The notes under the pieces: generated by a model
Seen by the model: the letters and a program-made list of their open reading frames with translations, nothing else
What the model was told of the DNA's origin: nothing
Databases searched by the model: none
Shown here: in pieces, positions 17,095-26,818 of the stretch
How the letters are laid out: every line of letters starts with the position of its first letter
Position numbering within the stretch: position 1 is the stretch's first letter
From: Geobacter sp.
GTDB taxonomy: Bacteria; Desulfobacterota; Desulfuromonadia; Geobacterales; Pseudopelobacteraceae
Assembly: GCA_009684515.1 (NCBI GenBank)
Contig: WKKS01000001.1
Location: forward strand, 930,001 to 994,000
DNA: 64,000 nt
Direction: 5' to 3'
Made by a program: the position numbers and the translations under genes

Positions 17095-19284
17095 TCAAAT
17101 CAGCCAGTTATCCAGCTCAAGATCCGGTCCGGCGTAATACAGCACCAATGGCGCATCAGACGGCCAGCGGCCGATCTCTTCGTTATCCCGCACCAAAGAA
17201 ACGCTGGCAAACAGTTTGCTGCCAGCCGTCGGGTTGATGACGTTTAGCGGAACGCTGATTTCGCAGATTTTGGAGACCTTCCAGCTGCAGTAACCGCTGG
17301 TAGGCGTCCAGACGCCGTTTTCCTTGACCTGCAGCAACCCCTCATCGTTTTTTATCTGCAACGGCAGTCGATACTCGCGGTCATAGATCAGATGCAGGTT
17401 AAGTACGTCAATATCCTTGAGCAGGCGTGAAAGTTCCTGTACGCCGTCGATTCTGAAAAACAGTGATGTTTTGTTATAACCATAATAAAAACTCTGCAGC
17501 ATCCGGTCGGATGAATGCATGGCCGATCCCTGACGGGTCAGATCGTACAATCCGGCCGCCAGCCACTCAAAATAATCAGTGATCCTGCCGTTAATGTCGG
17601 GATCGATAAAGGCCGCCGGTTCACGGATCAGTCCGGCCGGGTTCTTTTTCTTGATCGGCTCAAGCAGTCCACGCGGCGGGTCCTGCCCCAACAGACGGTA
17701 CACATTCATCAGATGCTGCCGGAAAAGCCGGTCGAAACGGTCGCTATGTGGCGAAAAGTGGTCATCTCCGTACCACCAGAACCAGTCGCTCCCCTCGGCG
17801 GCATACAGCGAGCGACAGATCAGCTCGGCTGTAACATCGAAGGACATGGAACCGCTCTCCAGGGCCGCCGCGACCAGAGGATTGGCGGACACCGCGACCT
17901 GACGGGCCTCCGCCAGCAGATCCCAGGCCAGGTTTTCCTCCGGATGACCGATCCAGATGCCATAGTTGCCGTTGATCCAGGAACCGGGGTGGATGTCGTG
18001 CAAGCGGCCGTCAAAGCGGGTATGTTCCAACACCTGCGAACAGGTCGTCAGATTAAGGCTGGGGGAACCGGCAATGCCGCGATACATCCGCTGCAGGAAT
18101 TCGTAAGCGTTGTTGGGGTAATATTCCCAGGCATTCTCACCATCCAGAATGATCGAAACGACCCTTCCTTCACCACCGACACGCCCCTTGATCGTATTCA
18201 ACCGGGCGCACAGATCACCGACGGCCCGGCCGGCATCCCACTGTGAGTAGGTAAAACCGATCAGGTCGGACAACTGGTGGTCGCGGAAGAACATGCCAAG
18301 TTCCCCCTTCCCTCCTGAAAACCGCCAGGGGCGATAAAGCCGCTCCTTGTTGTTTCCCAAACCGCCATCCATACTTTTTGCCAGAATCTCCTCATCGGTG
18401 GCAACCCAACTGATGCCGCACTCGCTGATGATGCCGAGCGTCTCGTTGCTGACCGACCCTTCCGAAGGCCACATTCCGGAAGGGGTAAATCCGAAGATCT
18501 CCTGGAAATAATCAATGCCGCGACGGATCTGGGCGCGGGCATCCTCAGCATGGCGAAAGCTGGCCGTGGGGAGCGAAACACGCGGCATGGCGGTCTGGGC
18601 GGTTCGCAGATCGCACAAAAGCGGCAGGATCGGATGATAGTAGGGGGTAACCGACAACTCGATCCGCCCCTCCTCATGCAACCGTTTGTATAATGGAATG
18701 ATCGCCTGCAACACCTCTCTCTGGGTTGCAAATAAGCGATCCTTGTCGGCAGCGGTGAACTTTTCCCCCTTGGCGACCAACTCGGCAAAGACCGGGTAAC
18801 GACGGCGGGCGGCTTCACCGGTCCAGGCCAGGAAAAACCAGACCTGCAGATCCAGCAGGTCCTGGTTGGTGAAATGCCTGACCCGTTCGGCGGCACTGCC
18901 CGGTTTTCCTTCACCGGCCATGTACAACAGCTCAAGATAGCGCCGTGACGGTTCAATCATATGCTGCCGGTTGGCCGAAAAGAAATTTTCCAGAATGAAT
19001 ATGCGGTCGTCCTGGGAGAGATCGGCCGGGTCGGCCATTCCCTTCTGCAAAAACGGATCGACCGCCATCCCGACCGAATAGTCAAGAATCTGTTCAATCA
19101 GCGACGGCACCAGATTGAAGACCGCCTGCGCTCCGGGTGTATCCTCCACGATGGCCGGCATGTCGAAATAATCCTTGATGGCATGCAGATAGGTCCAGGG
19201 CAGAGCATATTCATTCTTAAGCGGGTCTTTGTAGTACGGCTGATGCATGTGCCATACGATGACCACGTCGAGAGGTATTGGCAT
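17095..19284 (-). CDS. Glycoside hydrolase family 57 (alpha-amylase/glucanotransferase type)
   Basis: A 729-residue cytoplasmic GH57 enzyme. Near the N-terminus is VWHMHQPYYKD, the family's first conserved block. The catalytic region includes GMWPSEGSVSNE (with the nucleophile-type Glu) and WVATDEEILAKS (with the acid/base-type Asp), near residues 280-310, followed by LDGENAWEYYPNN. GH57 enzymes retain alpha-glucosidic linkages; members are amylases, 4-alpha-glucanotransferases or branching enzymes, and the exact type cannot be decided here. The ATG at 19284 is preferred over an in-frame upstream start at 19332 because AAGGA precedes it and the protein then begins at the usual position. Its neighbours are galT and a sugar nucleotidyltransferase, pointing to alpha-glucan or polysaccharide metabolism. 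Confidence 0.92.
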   Translation of the reverse strand: MPIPLDVVIVWHMHQPYYKDPLKNEYALPWTYLHAIKDYFDMPAIVEDTPGAQAVFNLVPSLIEQILDYSVGMAVDPFLQKGMADPADLSQDDRIFILENFFSANRQHMIEPSRRYLELLYMAGEGKPGSAAERVRHFTNQDLLDLQVWFFLAWTGEAARRRYPVFAELVAKGEKFTAADKDRLFATQREVLQAIIPLYKRLHEEGRIELSVTPYYHPILPLLCDLRTAQTAMPRVSLPTASFRHAEDARAQIRRGIDYFQEIFGFTPSGMWPSEGSVSNETLGIISECGISWVATDEEILAKSMDGGLGNNKERLYRPWRFSGGKGELGMFFRDHQLSDLIGFTYSQWDAGRAVGDLCARLNTIKGRVGGEGRVVSIILDGENAWEYYPNNAYEFLQRMYRGIAGSPSLNLTTCSQVLEHTRFDGRLHDIHPGSWINGNYGIWIGHPEENLAWDLLAEARQVAVSANPLVAAALESGSMSFDVTAELICRSLYAAEGSDWFWWYGDDHFSPHSDRFDRLFRQHLMNVYRLLGQDPPRGLLEPIKKKNPAGLIREPAAFIDPDINGRITDYFEWLAAGLYDLTRQGSAMHSSDRMLQSFYYGYNKTSLFFRIDGVQELSRLLKDIDVLNLHLIYDREYRLPLQIKNDEGLLQVKENGVWTPTSGYCSWKVSKICEISVPLNVINPTAGSKLFASVSLVRDNEEIGRWPSDAPLVLYYAGPDLELDNWLI

Positions 19285-19350
19285 TGGATAATTATTCCTT
19301 GAGTACCGGCCCGGAACTGACAGCAGCTCCAACCGGCACCGCTGTTATTG

Positions 19351-21855
19351 CTAGGTTAACTCTTTCTTCCAGTTTTCAACTTTCTTCTGGCACTCGGACA
19401 ACAGCTTTTGAGCCGTTTTCTGGTCTTTGGCTTCGGCTACGATATGCACTGTGGGGAGGTACTGATCCGGCAATAAAAGCACCCAGTCTTCTCCAGACTG
19501 GACTTTGATCCCGTCAATAAAGGAAGCTTCCTTTTCCAGGCTGTCTTCGCTCATTTTACGCATGAGGCCACCCTTTATCTCCCAGGGGCATGGCAGACTG
19601 CTCTGCAGAAAAGCACGGTTCGGGACTGTTAATAGCCCGTGCGAAAGCGGAACACCACAGATGGCGACCAGTTCCATTAATTTTGCGATCGCAAACATGC
19701 CGTCAAAAGCGGCCTGAAAGCGGGGAAAGGCAAAACGTCCGTCCGTGGTTCCGGTCAACACGATTTCCGATGATGTGGCAGCTTCCAGCATGGCTCGATC
19801 ACTGCTTTTGGTACGGGTCACCTGACAACGCTTCTGCCCGGCCATCTGTTCGATTGTGGAAGGGGCCTGTACCGGAACCGCAATTGTTCCCTTCTGCCCG
19901 GAGTTCAACAGCATTGCCACCACCAGTGAAAGCAGCTCCACTCCGCTGTAAATCCGGCCGGTTTCGTCCACCAGCGTGATCGCCTCGGCGGTCGGGTCAA
20001 GCCAGAAACCGGCCTGGGCCCCCAGCGAGGATACGATTGTGGACAACTGCCTGAGCGCTTCGTTTTTTGATTTGAGCTGCACTCCGCGCCCTTCGTCAAC
20101 GTAGGCATTCAGGGCAATTACGGAGAAACCAAGTTCATTCAGCAGTTGCGGCAGGGTCTGGCTGGCAGGTGAAAAGCTGAAGTCAACCACAACCGTGCAG
20201 GCCGCCTTTTTCAGCACTTCGCGGTCCAGTGCCCGCAGAAAACCTTCGCGGTAAAAATCACCGACATTGTTGATATCGTTCAGCACACCCGGCTCGGTGT
20301 GGTGTGCCCGCCGGAAATTTTCCTTAAAAAAGGTGCGCTCGACATTTTTGCCCATGTTGCTGGAAAAATCGAGGCCGTCACCATCCAGAAAAATGATTTC
20401 CAGTGATGCCGGGTCATCCTGTGCCTGGCGGAAATGAACCCCCCCCAGCTCGCCGAATGTTTTCAGCTTGTAGCGCAGCAGCGGCAGGGAAGTCATTTTC
20501 ATGTCGCGCACGTTGACGCCGGCCGACAGCAGGCCGCCGACAAAACAGCGCTTCAGCATCCGAGAAGAGGGGGAAGAATCGCGGCCACCCAGCACGTAAC
20601 TACCCTTGGGAAGCGATGTGCCGTAAGCGCAGCCCAGTTTGGCAACAAACTCCGGAGTCAGCTCCACATTGGATAGCCCCTTGATGATGGCCCCTTCAAA
20701 AAGCGCCTTCTTCCACTTTTCCCCCCAGATCATGTTGGAGGTAACGGTTGCCCCACCCTCGATCAGCTTTTTGGGCCAGATTTTCACGTCCGCCTTAATG
20801 ACCGCCTCATCACCAATCGCGGTATCCTCGGCAACAATGACCCCCTCCTCCAGAACCGCACCCTGCCCAACCCTGACATTGGAGCAGATGACACTGTCGG
20901 TGATTTTGGCCCCTTTCTTGATGTAGGAGTTGTCCCAGATAATGCAGCGGCTGAGTTTGACACCGGCTTCGATCGTACAGTTGCGCCCGATGACCGTATC
21001 CTTGATACGCACATCCCCCAGCACCTGGCTGTTATCACCGATGACGACCGTTCCTTCCAGGCCGCCGGCATGTTCCAGCTTGACATCGGCCCCGATCCGC
21101 AGATCCTTGCCGACAAAATCCTGTTTCGGCTCATCGATTTTCAGATTCACCTTGCCTCTGAAAATGTCGTGATACGCTTCGCGGTAAGAATCGGTGTTGC
21201 CGATATCGCGCCAGTACCCCTTGGCAGTTACCCCAAACAGCGCATCTTTTTTCTTCAGCATCAATGGAAACAGATCCTGCGAAAAATCGAAGTTCTCTCC
21301 TTCCGGGATATATTTGAGCACTTCCGGTTCGAGCACGTAAATGCCGGTATTGATCGTATCCGAGATAACCTCGCCCCAGCCCGGCTTTTCCAGAAATTGG
21401 GTGATGCGCTTCTCCTTGTCGGTGATTACCACTCCGAACTGGAGCGGATCCTTGACCGACGTCAGGGTTATCGTCGCCTTAGCCTTGTTATCGGCATGAA
21501 AATCCATGATTTTCTTCAGATTGAAATCGGTCAGCAGATCGCCGCTGATAACCATAAAACGCTCATCCAGATACTTTTCGGCAGCCTTGACAGCTCCGGC
21601 AGTCCCCATATCCTGGAGCGGAGTGACGTAGGTGATCTTTACGCCGAAATCGGCTCCGTCACGGAAGAAGTTTTTGATGTAAAACGGCTGATGGTACAAC
21701 AGCATCACCAGTTCGGTGATATCGTACTTTTTAAGCAGTTCCACGATATGCAGCATGATTGGCCGATTGAAAAGCGGTATCATCGGCTTGGGAATACTGC
21801 CGGTAAGCGGTTGTATGCGGGTGCCGAAACCACCGGCCATAATCACAGCTTTCAT
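19351..21855 (-). CDS. Mannose-1-phosphate guanylyltransferase-like enzyme fused to a degenerate phosphomannomutase domain
   Basis: An 834-residue fusion. Residues 1-235 form the nucleotidyltransferase (MAGGFGTRIQPLT, then Lys23 in IPKPMIP); 250-385 form a left-handed beta helix; 420-834 are a phosphohexomutase-like region. The second half lacks all four active-site loops: the phosphoserine loop reads RQAQDDP (475-481) instead of TASHNP, the metal loop reads DPTAE (620-624) instead of DGDGDR, the sugar loop is TTDGRF (703-708), and the phosphate loop is LPDQYLP (795-801) instead of RPSGTEP. The NTP-transferase half looks intact. It probably supplies an NDP-sugar for glycan synthesis, with the mutase half acting structurally or in regulation. 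AAGGAG precedes the ATG. Confidence 0.9.
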   Translation of the reverse strand: MKAVIMAGGFGTRIQPLTGSIPKPMIPLFNRPIMLHIVELLKKYDITELVMLLYHQPFYIKNFFRDGADFGVKITYVTPLQDMGTAGAVKAAEKYLDERFMVISGDLLTDFNLKKIMDFHADNKAKATITLTSVKDPLQFGVVITDKEKRITQFLEKPGWGEVISDTINTGIYVLEPEVLKYIPEGENFDFSQDLFPLMLKKKDALFGVTAKGYWRDIGNTDSYREAYHDIFRGKVNLKIDEPKQDFVGKDLRIGADVKLEHAGGLEGTVVIGDNSQVLGDVRIKDTVIGRNCTIEAGVKLSRCIIWDNSYIKKGAKITDSVICSNVRVGQGAVLEEGVIVAEDTAIGDEAVIKADVKIWPKKLIEGGATVTSNMIWGEKWKKALFEGAIIKGLSNVELTPEFVAKLGCAYGTSLPKGSYVLGGRDSSPSSRMLKRCFVGGLLSAGVNVRDMKMTSLPLLRYKLKTFGELGGVHFRQAQDDPASLEIIFLDGDGLDFSSNMGKNVERTFFKENFRRAHHTEPGVLNDINNVGDFYREGFLRALDREVLKKAACTVVVDFSFSPASQTLPQLLNELGFSVIALNAYVDEGRGVQLKSKNEALRQLSTIVSSLGAQAGFWLDPTAEAITLVDETGRIYSGVELLSLVVAMLLNSGQKGTIAVPVQAPSTIEQMAGQKRCQVTRTKSSDRAMLEAATSSEIVLTGTTDGRFAFPRFQAAFDGMFAIAKLMELVAICGVPLSHGLLTVPNRAFLQSSLPCPWEIKGGLMRKMSEDSLEKEASFIDGIKVQSGEDWVLLLPDQYLPTVHIVAEAKDQKTAQKLLSECQKKVENWKKELT

Positions 21856-21912
21856 AAAGAGCTCCTTGAAAATGGAATTGAATTTCAGGTCCCCATTTTG
21901 TAAAGAGGGGAA

Positions 21913-22293
21913 TTACATTGATGTCTTGACTTTCTGGGCTTTCTTGGCCAACACCCGTGCAATCTCATGCTTCAGTTCGGTCAGATCGCCCGATTTCACA
22001 ATGTAGCCGTCCGCCAGCCAGGCCGAGAAATCGTCTTTGTAGCAGGAAAAGGCCGAACAGAGGATCACCGGCATTTCGTGCCGCTCTTTAACCAACTGCT
22101 GCAAAAGCTCTATGCCGCTTTCATTTTTCAGCTTGATATCAAGCACGGCCAGATCAAAAGAGCCCAGTTTCAATTTTTCAGTTGCTTCGGCGATACTGCC
22201 GGCCGTGACAACATCATACCCCTCGTCTGTCAGCTCTTCCGAATACAGCAGCCGGATATTCGCTTCGTCGTCCACAACCAGTAGTTTGCTCAT
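21913..22293 (-). CDS. Single-domain response regulator
   Basis: A 126-residue receiver with the acidic pair in LLVVDDEAN (6-8), phospho-acceptor Asp51 (LAVLDIKLKNESG), and Lys102 in YIVKSGD; the usual Pro after this Lys is Ser. It overlaps the upstream GAF kinase gene by 4 bp (ATGA), so the two form a co-translated pair. There is no output domain, so it must pass its signal by protein contact or phosphotransfer. Confidence 0.92.
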   Translation of the reverse strand: MSKLLVVDDEANIRLLYSEELTDEGYDVVTAGSIAEATEKLKLGSFDLAVLDIKLKNESGIELLQQLVKERHEMPVILCSAFSCYKDDFSAWLADGYIVKSGDLTELKHEIARVLAKKAQKVKTSM

Positions 22294-23915
22294 TGTTTTT
22301 CCTCCTTATGGGTGGGAAGTTTGATGGTATAGATAATGCCCTTTTCCGGAACAGCAAGCGCATCAAACGGGATGTTCTGCTTTTCCAGCATCGTCTTGCA
22401 TAATGCCAGTCCCAACCCGCTTCCCAGTTCACGGGTTTCTGAAAACGGCACCATTATGTGATCCAGGTCGGCCTGTGGCACGTTCCTGCTATGGTCCACA
22501 ATGCGGATAACGACGTAATCACCGCTATGTTGGGAGCTGACCGCGATCGTCCGGTCGTCGCCCATGCCGACAATGTCACTCAGGATAACGGTGCGAAGGC
22601 AGTAGGAAAGTTGTTTGAAATCGATATATACCGGCGGAAGATCGGGCACGGAACTGTAGCGGCTTGAATATCCCCGTTCAATCAGCACATCCGAGACGTC
22701 CCGGAGCGCTGTTTCCACCAGTTGATTTACGTCCCAGAAATCCCTGGTTGGATATAGAGAATCGGAATAATTGAGTATCTCGTCCAGCACCACTTCCAAC
22801 TGCTGGGTTTCGGAAACAATCGACTCAATGAAATCGCGCTTCGGATCGGAGGCCGGGCTGTTTTTAAGCATTGACCGTGCAAATCCTCCGATTATCATCA
22901 GTGGATTGCGGACAGAATGGGCAACAGTTGAGGTAATCCGCCCCACCAGAGCCATATTTTCCATCCTGACGATCAGCTCCTGCTGTTCCTTCAGTTTTTT
23001 TCCCGCTTCGGTGACCCGGTTGAGTTCAATCTGCAGCTTGTCATACAAGGATGCGCGTTCGATCGCAAAGGCCACCGGAAAACTGAAGGTTTCCAGCGAA
23101 TGCATGTCCTCATCGGTAATGCGCCTGTGGGTAATGCAGTTGTCGGCAATTATCAGTCCGACCCGGCGGTTTCTGGAAACAAGCGGCATCAGCAGGAAGG
23201 AATCTACTCCCAGAAGAGCCGCAAAACCGGGACTTACTTCCGGATGATGAAAAGCGTCTTCAACAAGTATCGGGTGCTTGCTGTCCAGCGCCTTGATGGC
23301 AATGTGATCGTGCTCTGAAAGAGGAACCGTCAGTTGTTCCAGGATGTCGTGGAATTTTGCGCGTTCGGCCGAAAGTTTGTTGTTGCGGAAATTTTGTGCC
23401 AGGGTTTGCAGATCCATGTCGTTACAGAGGATTTCGCTCCAGGTCTGGCTGGCCTCCGTAAGATTTCTGGGGCCGATTGCCAGATAACCTTTCAGCAACC
23501 CGGCCTCACGGTCGGCCATCAGCAGAAAAGCGCGATTCATTCCGAAACCCTTGCCAGCCGTGATGGCGGTCAGGGCAACTGAAAGCACCTCTTCCAGATC
23601 TACCGAACTCTGAAGAACAACTCCAAGTTCATGGATAAAACGAATCTCAAGGGTTTTACTGTCGAGGAAGCTTACCAGGGAGTGGATCTGGTTTTTCTGT
23701 CGCAAAAATTCGCTGTGAACAATATTAAAAACGGGGGCCAGTGGATGGTCACTGTCACTAAAACGGTCCAGGTCCCGTCGGAGGTTCTCGCAATCACAGC
23801 ATTTCTCCAGCACACGGCGGCGCTTGGAGACGAGCAGATCCTCATCGCCCTCATGGATGTTAGGGCAATCCCCCATCTCGATAACGTCTCTGTCCCAACA
23901 GCACTCCCAATTCAC
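22290..23915 (-). CDS. GAF-domain histidine kinase with degenerate ATP-binding motifs
   Basis: A 541-residue cytoplasmic protein: a coiled N-terminal part with Cys (KCCDCENL, 38-45), a GAF domain at about 105-290, HisKA with His333 (TVAHSVRNPL), and a C-terminal ATPase domain. The G2 box GSGLGLALC (498-506) is normal, but the N-box Asn position is Ser446 (ILSDIV) and the G1 box reads DHSRNVP (474-480) rather than D-x-G-x-G. ATP binding may therefore be weakened or absent. The GTG at 23915 has GAGG six bases upstream; an internal ATG at 23876 is the alternative. It is paired with the receiver gene that overlaps its end. Confidence 0.88.
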   Translation of the reverse strand: MNWECCWDRDVIEMGDCPNIHEGDEDLLVSKRRRVLEKCCDCENLRRDLDRFSDSDHPLAPVFNIVHSEFLRQKNQIHSLVSFLDSKTLEIRFIHELGVVLQSSVDLEEVLSVALTAITAGKGFGMNRAFLLMADREAGLLKGYLAIGPRNLTEASQTWSEILCNDMDLQTLAQNFRNNKLSAERAKFHDILEQLTVPLSEHDHIAIKALDSKHPILVEDAFHHPEVSPGFAALLGVDSFLLMPLVSRNRRVGLIIADNCITHRRITDEDMHSLETFSFPVAFAIERASLYDKLQIELNRVTEAGKKLKEQQELIVRMENMALVGRITSTVAHSVRNPLMIIGGFARSMLKNSPASDPKRDFIESIVSETQQLEVVLDEILNYSDSLYPTRDFWDVNQLVETALRDVSDVLIERGYSSRYSSVPDLPPVYIDFKQLSYCLRTVILSDIVGMGDDRTIAVSSQHSGDYVVIRIVDHSRNVPQADLDHIMVPFSETRELGSGLGLALCKTMLEKQNIPFDALAVPEKGIIYTIKLPTHKEEKQ

Positions 23916-24033
23916 GACAAACCTCGCCAGATGTAATAGGATGGATTATATCAGTCAAATACCGGTATGCAATCTGGCTGTTGAATCGCCGGAAGCAAAA
24001 ACCTGGAAATAAGTCGCTGGGAATATCTGGGGC

Positions 24034-25515
24034 TTATTTCACATTCCAGGTGGTCCCCTGAGCCGAATCCAGCAACTGGATTCCCTTCTCCAGCAGATAA
24101 TCGCGGATTTCGTCACCACGCTTGAAATTTTTGGCGGCGCGCGCTTCGGTCCGCTCGATAATCAAACGCTCGATTTCATCGGAAGCGATGTCAATCTGAT
24201 CAGCCTTGGCGCTTTTGATCCCGTCAAGCCATTGGCCGGGATTTAACGTAAACAGGCCAAGAACCGAGCCGACTTCATCAAACAGGTGCTGGACATGAGC
24301 GATCAGTGAAAGAGCCACCGGTGAAAATTCTTTTGACTCGGCCAGAAAACGGTTGGTCGCCCGCACCGTTTCAAAGATCCCCCCCAGCGCCTGGGCTGTG
24401 TTGAAATCATCATCCATAGCCTCTACAAAACGGGGAATGAACTGTGCAACCTTTTCCTGGAGTTCCAGCCCGATCGCCGACAGGCATTCCACGGCCGGCA
24501 ACTCGGCTGATGTCGGAATCCGGTTCAGGACTTCGTCAATTGACGCCAGACAGGAATAAATCCTTTCCAGGCCGGTACGGGCTTCCTCCAGGTTCTGGTC
24601 GGAAAAATCGATCGGCGAACGGTAATGGGCCGACAGGATGAAAAAACGGAGCGTTTCCGGGTCGAATTTGTCCAGCACTTCACGGATTGTGAAAAAGTTG
24701 CCCAGCGACTTGCTCATTTTTTCCGAATTGATGTTAACGAAACCATTGTGCAGCCAGTAACGCACAAAGCGGCAGCCGTTGGCTGCCTCAGACTGGGCGA
24801 TTTCATTTTCGTGATGCGGGAAGATCAGATCTTTGCCGCCGCCATGGAAGTCAAAGGTCTTGCCCAGAAATTCCATGCTCATGGCCGAACATTCGATATG
24901 CCAACCGGGACGCCCCTGTCCCCAGGGAGATTCCCACCACGGCTCGCCCGGCTTGGAACCCTTCCAGAGGGCAAAATCCATCGGATTGCGTTTTTTATCC
25001 CCGACCTCGACCCTGGCTCCGGCCTGCATCTCTTCCAGATTGCGTCCGGACAGCTTCAGATACTCCGGAAAGGTATCGACAGCGTAGTAAACGTCGCCAT
25101 CGGAGGCATAGGCGTGCCCCTTGGCAACCAGCGCCTCTATGATGGCGATAATGCCGCCGATATGATCGGTCGCCTTCGGTTCGACGGTCGGCTTGGCCAA
25201 GCCAAGGCGCGCCATATCTTCATCAAAAGCCTTGATGAAGCGCTCGGAAATGACGCTGTAATCGCACCCTTCCTGATTGGCGCGGTTGATGATCTTGTCG
25301 TCGATGTCGGTGTAGTTGCGAACGTAAGTCACATCGTAGCCGGCGTATTTCAGGTAGCGGAAAATGATGTCGAAAACCACGTTGGCGCGGGCATGGCCGA
25401 TGTGGCAATAGTCGTAGACCGTTACCCCGCAAACGTACATGCCGGCTTTGCCGGGCAGCAGCGGGACAAAGGTTTCTTTTTCACCGGAGAGGGTATTGTA
25501 GACACGTAATGGCAT
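24034..25515 (-). CDS. cysS: Cysteinyl-tRNA synthetase
   Basis: A 493-residue class I synthetase charging tRNA-Cys. Visible signatures are the zinc-binding Cys28 in [18 protein letters not shown] with the HIGH box beside it, [11 protein letters not shown], the HHENE motif ([11 protein letters not shown]), and [10 protein letters not shown]. The length is normal and the C-terminal DALR-type region is complete. It has its own promoter in the gap after the PAP2 gene. Together with ispF and gpsA it is one of the housekeeping genes scattered through the segment. Confidence 0.98.
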   Translation of the reverse strand: MPLRVYNTLSGEKETFVPLLPGKAGMYVCGVTVYDYCHIGHARANVVFDIIFRYLKYAGYDVTYVRNYTDIDDKIINRANQEGCDYSVISERFIKAFDEDMARLGLAKPTVEPKATDHIGGIIAIIEALVAKGHAYASDGDVYYAVDTFPEYLKLSGRNLEEMQAGARVEVGDKKRNPMDFALWKGSKPGEPWWESPWGQGRPGWHIECSAMSMEFLGKTFDFHGGGKDLIFPHHENEIAQSEAANGCRFVRYWLHNGFVNINSEKMSKSLGNFFTIREVLDKFDPETLRFFILSAHYRSPIDFSDQNLEEARTGLERIYSCLASIDEVLNRIPTSAELPAVECLSAIGLELQEKVAQFIPRFVEAMDDDFNTAQALGGIFETVRATNRFLAESKEFSPVALSLIAHVQHLFDEVGSVLGLFTLNPGQWLDGIKSAKADQIDIASDEIERLIIERTEARAAKNFKRGDEIRDYLLEKGIQLLDSAQGTTWNVK

Positions 25516-25543
25516 TAGTCAGGCTCCCATCATAAATTGATGC

Positions 25544-25572
25544 ATTATGCCTGCTTGTGCCCGGTAAGGCAA
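25544..25572 (-). promoter_or_regulatory. Candidate sigma-70 promoter of cysS
   Basis: The minus strand has TTGCCT (25572-25567), a 17-bp spacer, and CATAAT (25549-25544; five of six to the -10 consensus). The start would be near 25537, about 22 bp before the cysS ATG. Confidence 0.5.
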
Positions 25573-25605
25573 GGGGGGAATGAGGGGGAAACCGGTTAGA
25601 ATCTT

Positions 25606-26427
25606 TCAGAAACGCCCTGTCAGAGCCAGGCCGCCACCGCCGTCCAGGGCGGTCGGAACAACGGCGTACGAACGAAAGCGGGTATGCTGGCTGACGGCTA
25701 CCCGTCCGGCAAGCTCTCCAATCGCCGCCGCCAGAAGCACGTCGCTGGCCCAATGTTTGTTCTGGTTCATGCGCGAAAAACCGACGAAGGCCGCGGCACA
25801 GTAGGACGCCACCGCAACCGGCGTGCTGTCGGAAGTTCTGGCAAGAACCGAGGCGAAAGCAAAGGAGCTGGCGGTATGCATGGAAGGGAAGCCGTCGTAG
25901 TCGGATTTGAAGCCGAAGGGGCGAAAATCCCCCTTGCGGTTTGTGACCGTTGGTCGGCCGCGGCCGGTTACCTCTTTCAGGATCAGTGTGGCACCGTCTG
26001 CCAGAATCAGGGATTCTCCCAGCATTTCCCCGATATCCTTCCAGCGCGGAGAATCGGCCAGAATTCCGCCGCCATACAGCAGCGCGGCCGCTCCCAGATG
26101 CAGAAACGGATCACCGATGACAGCTCCGGCATCAGCGGCATTGTCGAGCCCGCCGGATCTGTTTCTCTGGACACCGTCCCGGATTTCGCTATCGAAGGTG
26201 TAAGTCAACCCCACCGCTCCAGCCACACCCAGGGTCAGCAGCAGGTTGCCGTTTTCAATCTGAAAGGGTCTTGTCGCAAAATCCTTTGATTCAGCCAGCA
26301 GACGCGCACCGGCTTTGCCAGCCTCGTCAGAAACGGAGAAGCTGCCCGCCTCGGACCCAAAAGCGCCGACCGCAATTGAAATTGTCAAACAGCCTGCCAG
26401 TAGTGAAGAAATCAGCCGTCGTTTCAT
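25606..26427 (-). CDS. Exported PAP2-family phosphatase
   Basis: A 273-residue protein with a signal peptide (about 1-23: MKRRLISSLLAGCLTISIAV then AFGSEA). The PAP2 active-site triad is visible: KEVTGRGRP (motif 1), FPSMHTAS (motif 2, with Met in place of the usual Gly) and SRMNQNKHWASDV (motif 3). The family dephosphorylates lipid phosphates or similar substrates, here facing the periplasm or outer membrane. The start is set at ATG 26427, which overlaps the VanZ-like stop codon (TTATGA); the in-frame upstream start would place extra residues before the signal peptide. It may act on undecaprenyl or lipid A phosphates, but the substrate is not known. Confidence 0.9.
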   Translation of the reverse strand: MKRRLISSLLAGCLTISIAVGAFGSEAGSFSVSDEAGKAGARLLAESKDFATRPFQIENGNLLLTLGVAGAVGLTYTFDSEIRDGVQRNRSGGLDNAADAGAVIGDPFLHLGAAALLYGGGILADSPRWKDIGEMLGESLILADGATLILKEVTGRGRPTVTNRKGDFRPFGFKSDYDGFPSMHTASSFAFASVLARTSDSTPVAVASYCAAAFVGFSRMNQNKHWASDVLLAAAIGELAGRVAVSQHTRFRSYAVVPTALDGGGGLALTGRF

Positions 26428-26798
26428 AATCGCTCCCGCTTTTTTTGGACGATGAATATCAGGCACCAGACCAGCCCGGCACCAATCAGATCAGCCAGCA
26501 TGTCGCCCCATTCGGCAGTTCTGCTAGTCGTAAAGAGCGCCTGGAAGATTTCGATCAAACCGCCCAGGGTGATGCCGTACAAAAAGGCGGCTGGAGCACC
26601 CCAACGATTTGACTTGAGACTGAGAAAGGCGAGAAAAGTGACCGCAGCGATTGCGGCGGCATGATTGAGCTTATCCCAGCCCAGCCCAACCGAGGGGACA
26701 GAGTCAGAAGGGATCAATGACAGCCAGAGCACCAAAATAGTAAGGCCGACACACAGGGTCGGCCAGACGATTGGAAAGTTTGATGTTTTAGGTTTCAG
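26424..26798 (-). CDS. VanZ-like membrane protein, start uncertain
   Basis: A small VanZ-family membrane protein of about 125 residues: TM1 near the N-terminus (CVGLTILVLWLSLIP), the signature WDKLNHAAAIAAVTFLAF, then GGLIEIFQALFTTSRTAEWGDMLADLIGAGLVW, ending in a basic tail. Homology-like sequence begins within 20 bp of the PiT stop codon. No ATG or GTG exists in frame before TM1, where the next candidates are TTG and GTG codons inside the helix. The codon best placed behind a Shine-Dalgarno (CAAGGG, eight bases) is CTG at 26798, so a rare CTG start is proposed. It is cotranscribed with the PiT gene upstream and PAP2 downstream. Function unknown. Confidence 0.75.
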   Translation of the reverse strand: MKPKTSNFPIVWPTLCVGLTILVLWLSLIPSDSVPSVGLGWDKLNHAAAIAAVTFLAFLSLKSNRWGAPAAFLYGITLGGLIEIFQALFTTSRTAEWGDMLADLIGAGLVWCLIFIVQKKRERL

Positions 26799-26818
26799 AA
26801 GTTTTACCCTTGACCTTT

